Shown one piece after another: positions 1 to 7,633 of a stretch of 64,000 bases of DNA. The notes under the pieces were generated by a model. That model did not search any database, had not been told where the DNA came from, and worked only from the letters and a program-made list of their open reading frames with translations. The DNA comes from Sphaerochaeta associata (GTDB taxonomy: Bacteria; Spirochaetota; Spirochaetia; Sphaerochaetales; Sphaerochaetaceae), in NCBI RefSeq assembly GCF_022869165.1, contig NZ_CP094929.1, positions 2,356,001 to 2,420,000 on the forward strand, written 5' to 3'. Position 1 is the stretch's first letter; each line of letters starts with the position of its first letter. The position numbers and the translations under genes are program-made.

Positions 1-150
1 CTGTCGCTCCTTCTGCGTGCTAACACGACAGTACAAGGCAACCCGGAGACGCTTGAAATGTCGCTTGGCTGGTATGACATGTATGATGGGTTTTCTTTTC
101 TCGTCGGGCATGATCTGTTCTGTATATCATGGATCGAGGGAGAAGGATAG
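1..150 (+). CDS. 3' end of an unidentified gene (partial)
   Basis: Frame 1 is open from the first base to a TAG at 148-150 and gives 49 residues ending in GHDLFCISWIEGEG. The composition is coding-like (NPETLEMSLGWYDMYDG), while the other frames look like shadows. The start lies outside the window, so the family cannot be named. The DNA after the stop becomes visibly more AT-rich, so this is probably the last gene before the defence island. I am moderately sure it is real and have no function for it. Confidence 0.4.
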   Translation: MSLLLRANTTVQGNPETLEMSLGWYDMYDGFSFLVGHDLFCISWIEGEG

Positions 151-516
151 TTTTTTGCTGTCTACAAGAAAAATTAAGATAGATTTGATTTCTGCATATT
201 GTGGTGATAAACAGCCACTAACAATCTTCATCCCTCATCTTGTAGAAGTTTGTCACAATCAATCGCGAATAATCCATTGAAAAGAACTAGGGCTGTGGAT
301 TGCCTACCTGTTACCCTATTTCGGGAAATCGCTCTGGACGTATCATTCAGCGATTTCTGTGGAAAAGTGAGAAGCCTACGGAACTCCCGGTCAGTATTTT
401 ACATCAATATTATGCAAGCGTTTCTGAATAAAAATCACATTTTCTGAAAGTACTCATTTGCGATATTGTTCATCAGAGTCTATACTTTTCATTAAGACTT
501 TAGACGGAGCCGTAAA
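151..516. other. Intergenic region at the left edge of the island
   Basis: No convincing gene is seen here. Two short open frames lack a good ribosome site and coding-like sequence. The stretch holds a 9-bp inverted repeat (GAAATCGCT at 325-333 against AGCGATTTC at 349-357) of unknown role and the promoter-like sequence listed separately for the gene at 517. Confidence 0.4.
458..486 (+). promoter_or_regulatory. Predicted sigma70-type promoter for the gene at 517
   Basis: TTGCGA at 458-463 and TATACT at 481-486 are separated by exactly 17 bp. They lie about 30 bp before the ATG at 517, which has a GGAG ribosome site 8 bp upstream. The boxes are seen directly; promoter activity is inferred. 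Confidence 0.45.
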
Positions 517-1788
517 ATGCCCTATGAAACCGAAGATAGGCTAAGAAGTTATCTTGATACTTATCAGCAAGGAAGAGAGCAATTGTGTCTTGCTGTATTA
601 CAAACTGATAGGTCCTACTCAGACATAAGACCGAGACAACCAAAAGGTGGACGCGATGGCAATCGTGACATCCAAGCAATTTACAAAGGAGAACAAGTTG
701 CATTTGGGGCTGTTGGATTTGTAAATGGAGCGAATGATTCAAGAAGTCAAAAAACAAAAATTCAAAATAAATTCAAATCGGACCTTACAGGTGCAAAAGA
801 AGAATGCAAGGACCTGAAAATATTTGTTTTCTTCACCAATATTATATTCACCGTTGGCGAGAAAGAGAAACTTGAAAAACATGCAAAGGATGCAGGAATT
901 ACTCATTGCGATATTTATGACAGAGAGAGAATTCGGATTGCCTTGGACAGTCCTGATGGTCTTGCTGCTCGTTATCAATATCTTGGACTTAAATTATCCG
1001 ACACAGAACAACAAGCCTTTTTTAATCGATGGGGTGATGATATTCAAACAATGATTTCCAATAGATTCAGTGAAATGGATACGAAACTCAATAGAATCCT
1101 GTTCTTAGAAGAATCCAAGACACCCCTTATTTATTTTTCAATCGGGTTTGAATTGAAACGGAAGTATGCAGCAGAGGAATTTGGGAATTATAGGGTGTTC
1201 TGCAGTTTAATGATGATTGAACCGAAGTTGAAGATTGCTGGGTTAAAATTTGGTTCATCAGATGCTTCATTGGATTCCAGCAATAGTGCTTGCTTGAAAA
1301 AAGGGAGAGGAATAAAAGATTCCATCAATACTTGGCAATGGATAGAAACCACCAATGAAGAAAATCTTAATCTTGAATTAGAGAGAAATGGTTCTGGTAT
1401 AGGTGTAGCTGAATTAGGTGGATTGTTTATAACTTACGAAACTGGAAGCTTTATCAGGTTGCGCCCTACAATCTCAATGATTGACTTGAATGATGCCACT
1501 TTTGTAATTTTTTGTAATAAAAAATTTGCAGAGAAAATAAAAACAATCAGAATCTATTCTAATGATTATTTTTTACATGAGATAGATAACTTGAAAATTG
1601 ACGAGTCCGAATTTGAACCAAATTTGCCAATTAGTTTTATTGAAGAGGATTTGTCAGACAAATGGGTACGAATAAGACGAGCAGATGGTTTGGGAGCTAC
1701 TTTTCATTTGGATTTTATTAGATTCACTCCAAAACGCTTGTATGCACCTAACGTAGTTTACGAAACCACAACAGAAAGGGAAAAATAG
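517..1788 (+). CDS. Uncharacterised protein with nuclease-like N-terminal domain
   Basis: A 423-aa soluble protein with no signal peptide or membrane segment. Residues about 40-95 hold a GGRDGNRDI stretch, then AIYKGEQVAFGAVGFVN and a later K-rich KFKSDL segment. This spacing of acidic and lysine residues recalls the compact PD-(D/E)XK-like domains at the N-terminus of several defence proteins. I cannot show a full active site. Residues about 230-420 are beta-rich and unrecognised. The gene is AT-rich, has its own promoter-like sequence, and is convergent with the protease gene downstream, so it looks like a single-gene cassette. Function unknown; a defence role is inferred only from its neighbours. 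Confidence 0.7.
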   Translation: MPYETEDRLRSYLDTYQQGREQLCLAVLQTDRSYSDIRPRQPKGGRDGNRDIQAIYKGEQVAFGAVGFVNGANDSRSQKTKIQNKFKSDLTGAKEECKDLKIFVFFTNIIFTVGEKEKLEKHAKDAGITHCDIYDRERIRIALDSPDGLAARYQYLGLKLSDTEQQAFFNRWGDDIQTMISNRFSEMDTKLNRILFLEESKTPLIYFSIGFELKRKYAAEEFGNYRVFCSLMMIEPKLKIAGLKFGSSDASLDSSNSACLKKGRGIKDSINTWQWIETTNEENLNLELERNGSGIGVAELGGLFITYETGSFIRLRPTISMIDLNDATFVIFCNKKFAEKIKTIRIYSNDYFLHEIDNLKIDESEFEPNLPISFIEEDLSDKWVRIRRADGLGATFHLDFIRFTPKRLYAPNVVYETTTEREK

Positions 1789-1994
1789 TGTTTTTCAAAT
1801 CTCTGCAAGAAATTTAAAATTATATTTTTTTTGTCAGTAGTATTTCGAGTATGTGAAAGCCCCTCTTAGGTATCGAAAGACATTTGGGGTAGCATCTCAG
1901 AAAAGCCTAACTTTTCGTCCGCACCTCCAGTAGTCTCCATTCATTCCTACCATGCAGTAATGGCTTATTAGAGAAAATACAATTTCAAGAAAAC

Positions 1995-2681
1995 TTAGTT
2001 CTTGTTTGTAATATCCTCAAGCACTTTCATGTACACTTGAATTTTCATTGCTTCAATTGTACTAGTTCCATCAAAATAATTATTTATTCCAATTAATTTT
2101 AGTCGATTATTATCAGTAAGCCACACTCCTGAACCGCTCATTCCACTTGGATGTGGAATATTACTATCGCTCCAATCTTCAGGGTATCTAATAAATATCT
2201 TGATTTGATTAATGCGTCTAGCATCATACTTCATTGTATTGTTCAATTTTGCTTTGCCATATAATAAGGTATATTTTACTTCACTACTTTTAGGAACAAA
2301 ATGGGATCTGGAAGAAGGGTACCCCAAAAGGAAAACTTCCTCTATTTCTTTGAGGTTTGGAAACGCAATCATGTTCCTGGTAATAAACTTATAGTTTTTA
2401 AATTTGCACACATCTGATTCATCGATCTTAAAAATTGCAATGTCCAAATTTTTATTATACGTAAGGTTTCCATTGATATTAATCATTTCTTCGCCAGATG
2501 GTATATGAAATCCCCACTCAGTCCCAAATTCCTCTAGAACATGGTAAGCAGTGAGAATATAGGACTGCCCCTCATGAGTGTATAACACACCAGAACCTTC
2601 GTATTGCGCTTGATCTTGACCATCCTCGTTCTCAATTTCTTTCAAAATCGGCAAGGTATATGTTTCTATACGTTCTTTCAT
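1995..2681 (-). CDS. Trypsin-like serine protease
   Basis: A 228-aa protein with the S1/trypsin-2 peptidase pattern. The catalytic His lies in TAYHVL (about residue 47), the Asp in NLDIAIF (about 80) and the Ser in GMSGSGVW (about 185). A conserved-looking GYPSS turn lies between them. There is no signal peptide, so it should act in the cytoplasm, unlike the exported DegP/HtrA proteases, and it lacks a PDZ domain. Cytoplasmic trypsin-like proteases occur in bacterial defence modules, where they cleave effector partners. No obvious partner is co-transcribed here: the nearest gene on its left is convergent and the next minus-strand gene is 800 bp away. Confidence 0.75.
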   Translation of the reverse strand: MKERIETYTLPILKEIENEDGQDQAQYEGSGVLYTHEGQSYILTAYHVLEEFGTEWGFHIPSGEEMININGNLTYNKNLDIAIFKIDESDVCKFKNYKFITRNMIAFPNLKEIEEVFLLGYPSSRSHFVPKSSEVKYTLLYGKAKLNNTMKYDARRINQIKIFIRYPEDWSDSNIPHPSGMSGSGVWLTDNNRLKLIGINNYFDGTSTIEAMKIQVYMKVLEDITNKN

Positions 2682-3262
2682 GTATGGCTCTTTACCAGTA
2701 TTGGGTTGGTTTACTTTCAGGATAGTATATCACTGTTTTCCATGAACCCAAAACGGTATAGTGATCGTCGCTCATTTAGAATTAGTGTGAGATATTCAAT
2801 ATCATCACTGAAGAAATCTTTTGTGGTCGGTAGGCTAATAGCATGACTAGGATCTTACAGGATGGGTGACTGTATTCTAAGGGGAAGACAGGGGTGAAAA
2901 GCCTCCTGCAGGACTTGCCCCCATACCGCAAACTCATTAGTTGTGATTTTAGTCAATGACATAATAATTTCAACTTCGATGATATTGAATCAGAAAACCC
3001 CTGCAATATTCAATGGCAGCAATTGTGTAAAATACCCAATCCTTTACATTGTATAATTTTATTTAGACTATACTTCATCAATGACAACCTGCCCATAATA
3101 CAAGATTACCCTATGCAAGTGTTTATTTTGTAAACACTTAATATTCTGGATTTTTTCCAGATTTTCAGCTTTTTTTAATAATTTAGACTACTCAATTTCG
3201 TCAATTTATACCCCACGTACGCACACTCGTATCCTCAACAATACCGTTGATTCTTATGCCAA
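2682..3262. other. AT-rich intergenic region without a gene
   Basis: This lies between the protease start and a gene remnant. No open frame with a ribosome site and coding-like content is seen on either strand. It probably contains the promoter for the minus-strand protease gene, but no clear -35/-10 pair could be picked. Confidence 0.4.
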
Positions 3263-3474
3263 TTAGTTTTCGGGTTTGGTGGTTTTCTTCGCCCTACTCA
3301 CGGCCTTCTTGGAGCTGTAGTGGGTGCTCTTACGGATCTTGTTCCCGTGCAGTGCTCATCGATCTCAATGTTGGAGCGTTTTGCCTTCAGTTTCTGAATG
3401 CGCTTGAAACGGCGCTCATGGATGATTGGGAGGTGATGGTTGAGTGATCGGTGGACCTCAAACGGGTCGCGAGC
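3263..3474 (-). pseudogene. Frameshifted gene remnant (3' fragment)
   Basis: On the minus strand an open frame runs from 3474, just after a TAG, through ARDPFEVHRS, IIHERRFKRIQKLK and SNIEIDEH. A one-base frame change near 3345 then continues as NKIRKSTHYSSKKAVS and KKTTKPEN to a TAA at 3263. Both halves are basic and coding-like, and the GC is higher than in the surrounding DNA. The remnant abuts the stop of the helicase gene at 3479. I do not recognise the family. It may be a residue of a host gene cut when the helicase cassette inserted. Confidence 0.35.
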
Positions 3475-3478
3475 CTAT

Positions 3479-6400
3479 TCATAACGAACAGATGAGTCTT
3501 GATTCAATACTATTTGTGTCCATCAAATAAGATTGGGTTGCTATAAGCATATTTTTCATCTGGATAGATATTTTCGTCTTACTCACACCTGGCTGGACGA
3601 GAATAATTGACAAATCAAGGCTCTTATCAATGAGCGACCTCTTCATGGTTCTAAAGTCATTACTTGACCCCTTTATAAACCTATTCTCTTTTCCCTTACT
3701 CCTCCTCAATAATTGTTTTAGTAAATTCGTTGATGCATTCTTCCACTTAGCAGAAAGTCGGGCTTGACCACATAATTCGTATAAATCTTTTTTCCTAGCC
3801 CCTGGCATATCCTCACTACTGTATTTGCAATGATAAAAGCATGCTCTAATGGAGTCATCAGTATCTTTCAAAGCAACAATATCTGCAATTTCTCCGCATC
3901 CATCATCAAGGTACAAGACATCCCATAAGTCTTTTTCTATTTCGAGAACTTTATATTGAACAGAATCAATATTATTCTTTTCTGGAATATATGATTCACT
4001 TCTAATATTCACTCCATCCCAATTCCAGACTTCTAGATAATCTTCATCAAGTTCTATCTCACTAGAGATTTCTTCAATCGGCACATAATATGCCCCAATC
4101 AGAAAGCTAAAATCAGCAAAAATGATTGATGGTGGGTTATCATTCAATAAAGCCTCAATACTCGAAATATAATTTCCTTTCTTTATTTTAATATCAGTTA
4201 ATAATTCTAACCTTTCAAATCTGAAACCTGAATTGTCTAGAGTCATTTTAAGAGGTACCTTTGCTCTGTTTCTCCCGATAAGCATTGAAATAATAAGATG
4301 ATATTGATTATACCCATCCTCCAGTTCAGGCTTAAGTTCTGTGTCAAAGATATCAATCTCTTGATTGTCAAGAATCACACTGTATTGAGATTCTCCCTTC
4401 TCAGAAATCAAATCAGAGTTTTGTTCAACACAAATTATACCAATCGGAGGGAGTTCTTCAATTTTCTTTGGTTTCAAAACACCCTTCAGTATTGATTCAA
4501 CCGAGATACTTGAATCTGTTAATTTTTCACCACATTGCTCAGCCCATCTTAAAAAATTATCCAGATTATCTTGTTTAAAAGACCAAATCCTTCCTTTTGC
4601 GGCGGCTCCTATTGTTTCTGGACCGCAACCCTCATAACCGGTTCCAAATAGGTTGGACTTTTGACTTGAATGTCTCAATATGTATGAGAGGCCATCTTCC
4701 ACATTACTTCCAATAAAAGATTGATAAGTAATGCTTCTATTCCCCATCATCTTCTTCAAACCAACATTCGATAATAACAAGCGCTTCATTCCACCAAATA
4801 CTCTAAAATTGAATTCAGGGTCTATGGTATACCTTGATGGTACTATAGCTTTTGCAAGGTCAAATTCATTTATTCCATGTTCTGAAGAGTTAACATAACA
4901 CAACTTACGTGTACGATCGATATATACCAAGCTATAGCCCCATCGAATATCTGTACACTCTGGCCCCGACATCCAATTTATTCGCATGGACTCTTTGGAA
5001 AACGAGATTAGCAGATTCTCATCATTTGTAACGTAAACCGCTGGATCGCCTTTTAGAACAACTCCCCAATTATTAATATTAATTGTGGAATCATCCGAAT
5101 ATCCAAATACTCGCATGCTTACAGTTGGTTTAAATATGGATAGTAGATGCGTTAATTCTAACTCCTCATCTTCGTTTTTCACGAACCGTTCAACTAGTTC
5201 CTGAAAAGAGGTTCTCCTCAGAACAGCATATCTAGATAATTCTGGAAGAACTTTATTCCAATCTGCATTCTCAATATATAATTTTTGCAAAGCAGGAATG
5301 AACGTTTCGTCTCCTAAATTTGCTACAAATTTAGCTTCTCCTAAATTTGCCTCACTTCTTGTGATTCTACCTATAAACTGCAGGGTAATTGGCAATGACT
5401 TGTACTGATCATGTAATGCAGCAATTTTTAAATTTGGTAAATCTATACCTTCCCCGAACATGTCAACAGATACAATTATTTTTGCTTGCTTTTGAGCAAT
5501 CAACTCCATCGCATGTTTGGGTTTCAATTTTTTTCGATCTGAAGTGACAAGTACAGGAAATAAATCGGAGTCTTCAGTAATGTTATAGAATTGATCATAT
5601 AGAAAATTCGCTCTATCAATTGTGTTTGCTCGAACTAGCAGCATATGATCTTTTCCAGCTTCACGGTCAGAGCGTAGCAATGAAAGGGCTTTTTTTGCTA
5701 TTTTCTTATCAGCACTGTTTCGATCATATTCATCTATTGGATGAAAATGAATCTTTGTGAATATGCCATCCCTCATTGCGTGTGATAGCGGGTAATTATA
5801 GATAATTTTCCCAAGAATAAGTTTTTCATCTCGTCTGAATGGGGTTGCTGTGAATTGGAGGATTCTTTTCCCAGCGAAGGCATTCCTGATCTTTGTCCAT
5901 GTCGGAGCTGTGGTATGATGTGCTTCATCAAAAAAGACTGCGTCATACTCACTAATCAAATCATGGAATTCCTCCTGCTTTTTTTTCGAGATCATCGCAA
6001 CTGTAGTTACAACCACATTGTTGTTCCTAAATATTTCAAAACATTTCTGGTGTGAAACTGGCCAATTTTTCAGCTCGAATACGTTGGGTTTTATTACACC
6101 TCCTTTTAGTAATCCGTATCGGCTTAAGATTCCTAAATCCTCAAATTTACTCGCTATTTGAGATCGTAATAACGCAGTTGGTACAACAACTAGAACATGT
6201 TCTAAGGATTCCCAAATCATGCAGGCAATCATTGTATCGGTTTTTCCTGAGCCTGTGGGCATTACAATTATTGCTGGCTTATTGTCATTGATAGACCAAT
6301 GAGCTTTTATTGCACAGATAGCACCTATCTGTGGTGTCCTTAGCCCCTTAATTGGATGTTCACTATCACTCAGACTCTCCTCACGCAAAACCAAGCCTTC

Positions 6401-6490
6401 ATTCCATGACTTAACAATAGATGATGTTGAGGAAACATTTTCAAATAACTCTGGTTGCTGACTTGTTAGGAACGAATTTACTTTTCCCAT
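3479..6490 (-). CDS. SF2 DEAD/DEAH helicase with C-terminal PD-(D/E)XK-like nuclease
   Basis: A 1003-aa protein. The N-terminal half is a superfamily 2 helicase of the type III restriction/UvrB-like class: Walker A MPTGSGKTD (about residue 85), DEAH box FFDEAHH (about 190), motif III FTATPFRR, and a C-terminal helicase lobe ending with QFIGRITRSE. A long unrecognised middle follows. Around residues 860-885 the pattern GEIADIVALKD...FYHCKYS (E, D and an H-x-K after a strand) looks like a PD-(D/E)XK nuclease core. It is probably a single-polypeptide DNA-translocating defence nuclease. No HamA, DISARM or Zorya partner lies beside it. The gene stands alone, separated from mcrC by 84 bp. Confidence 0.75.
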   Translation of the reverse strand: MGKVNSFLTSQQPELFENVSSTSSIVKSWNEGLVLREESLSDSEHPIKGLRTPQIGAICAIKAHWSINDNKPAIIVMPTGSGKTDTMIACMIWESLEHVLVVVPTALLRSQIASKFEDLGILSRYGLLKGGVIKPNVFELKNWPVSHQKCFEIFRNNNVVVTTVAMISKKKQEEFHDLISEYDAVFFDEAHHTTAPTWTKIRNAFAGKRILQFTATPFRRDEKLILGKIIYNYPLSHAMRDGIFTKIHFHPIDEYDRNSADKKIAKKALSLLRSDREAGKDHMLLVRANTIDRANFLYDQFYNITEDSDLFPVLVTSDRKKLKPKHAMELIAQKQAKIIVSVDMFGEGIDLPNLKIAALHDQYKSLPITLQFIGRITRSEANLGEAKFVANLGDETFIPALQKLYIENADWNKVLPELSRYAVLRRTSFQELVERFVKNEDEELELTHLLSIFKPTVSMRVFGYSDDSTININNWGVVLKGDPAVYVTNDENLLISFSKESMRINWMSGPECTDIRWGYSLVYIDRTRKLCYVNSSEHGINEFDLAKAIVPSRYTIDPEFNFRVFGGMKRLLLSNVGLKKMMGNRSITYQSFIGSNVEDGLSYILRHSSQKSNLFGTGYEGCGPETIGAAAKGRIWSFKQDNLDNFLRWAEQCGEKLTDSSISVESILKGVLKPKKIEELPPIGIICVEQNSDLISEKGESQYSVILDNQEIDIFDTELKPELEDGYNQYHLIISMLIGRNRAKVPLKMTLDNSGFRFERLELLTDIKIKKGNYISSIEALLNDNPPSIIFADFSFLIGAYYVPIEEISSEIELDEDYLEVWNWDGVNIRSESYIPEKNNIDSVQYKVLEIEKDLWDVLYLDDGCGEIADIVALKDTDDSIRACFYHCKYSSEDMPGARKKDLYELCGQARLSAKWKNASTNLLKQLLRRSKGKENRFIKGSSNDFRTMKRSLIDKSLDLSIILVQPGVSKTKISIQMKNMLIATQSYLMDTNSIESRLICSL

Positions 6491-6574
6491 TCTATTGACT
6501 CCTGATGAAAACGAATAGGTAAATCGGGGTCTTTCGCTTAAGTAAAATCGATGTTTCCAACATCAATACTTAAT

Positions 6575-7633
6575 TCATGCTACCCCGAAGTATTCCTCCA
6601 CAATTGCATTTAGCTGGTTAGCGATAACTTGGAATTCGCTGTTCAAATCTAACGTCTTCACACTGATTTTGTTCCCACTCATGCGGTACCCAGCATCCGG
6701 CTGGATCATTTCATCCGTCTTTGCATATAGAAGCATTCCGGCCACTTCGTAAGGTTTGTCGCCAATACTTGCAGTCTTGTTCTTCACATACGTAAATATC
6801 TGATAAAGGTTGCCGGAATGGATGGTATGCTTATCATATTGGGACTGGGTGGATTGTGCCCAAAACTTGGCATCGATGATAAGAATCTTATCTTCGTGCG
6901 ACAGTGTAATATCGCTTTTCATTTTCGGGAGCATGGTTTCGAATCCGTCATCGAGTGCCCAGGGAATTTGAGAGGCGCTCGCTTTTAATCGAGGGTATTT
7001 CTTGCTGTAATACTCAAGGATGAATTTTTCATATAACTGGAACATTTTCTGTTGATCCACGTATGAGGCCAACTTGTATGCTCCCTGATCAGTTGACAGG
7101 AGCATGCCCTCGAGGATGAACTGGCAGAGACCTATCAGCATCCGGTAGGTGTTGTTGTTGCGATGGAACCTTAGGTCAAACCACCGTATCGATGATGGCT
7201 CGATGGTGTCCACATTCGAGAAGAACAACATCTCCTTTTTCAGCTCATCCTTGTATGTTGTCTCTACATTGGCATGACGCAGGAGGATCATAACGGTAGT
7301 TTTCAGGATTTGGTTGAGTTGGTTGTTCTCAGTCAGCTCATCGTATTCGCAGGTCAACACCTGTTTGTGTTCAACCTTGTTTCGGACAGTTCCTGGCATG
7401 TCGATCTTTCCACGCATCACTGCCAGATCTTCTGTGAAATTCTGATACTCCCGATACAACCCCTGCTTCAATTGGAGTCCGATACCCTTTGCCAAGATGG
7501 AAGCAAACAGATTATGGATGTTGTCGAATTCTTCCTTAGCGATGTCCTCAAAGTTTTCCTGATGCAACGCGGTGAATGCGTAGGACAGCATATAGTAGAT
7601 ATTCTTGATAAAGACATTCCCATATTTCTTCAT
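6575..7633 (-). CDS. mcrC: McrC subunit of McrBC modification-dependent restriction
   Basis: A 352-aa protein. McrC is the nuclease partner that joins the McrB GTPase ring and cleaves DNA between modified sites. The N-terminus (IKNIYYMLSYAF) is the typical McrC opening. The PD-(D/E)XK core is visible as KSDITL (about residue 240) followed by ILIIDAKFW (about 254), then a conserved Q-rich YQIFTYVKN helix. I place the start at 7633, where the ATG overlaps the mcrB stop (ATGA, 4 bp). An in-frame upstream start would add ten residues inside mcrB and is less likely. The two genes are translationally coupled. Confidence 0.9.
   Translation of the reverse strand: MKKYGNVFIKNIYYMLSYAFTALHQENFEDIAKEEFDNIHNLFASILAKGIGLQLKQGLYREYQNFTEDLAVMRGKIDMPGTVRNKVEHKQVLTCEYDELTENNQLNQILKTTVMILLRHANVETTYKDELKKEMLFFSNVDTIEPSSIRWFDLRFHRNNNTYRMLIGLCQFILEGMLLSTDQGAYKLASYVDQQKMFQLYEKFILEYYSKKYPRLKASASQIPWALDDGFETMLPKMKSDITLSHEDKILIIDAKFWAQSTQSQYDKHTIHSGNLYQIFTYVKNKTASIGDKPYEVAGMLLYAKTDEMIQPDAGYRMSGNKISVKTLDLNSEFQVIANQLNAIVEEYFGVA

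Noticed and set aside
17-447. Two plus-strand open frames of 65-87 codons at the left edge
   Set aside because: No ribosome site and low-complexity composition. The first conflicts with the better-looking frame 1 ending at 150.
3247-3447. Plus-strand 66-codon frame
   Set aside because: It is the shadow of the minus-strand gene remnant, whose translation is clearly more coding-like.
3479-6490. Helicase as part of Hachiman or DISARM
   Set aside because: No HamA (DUF1837), DrmA/B/C or linked methyltransferase is adjacent, and the nuclease-like domain is on the same chain.
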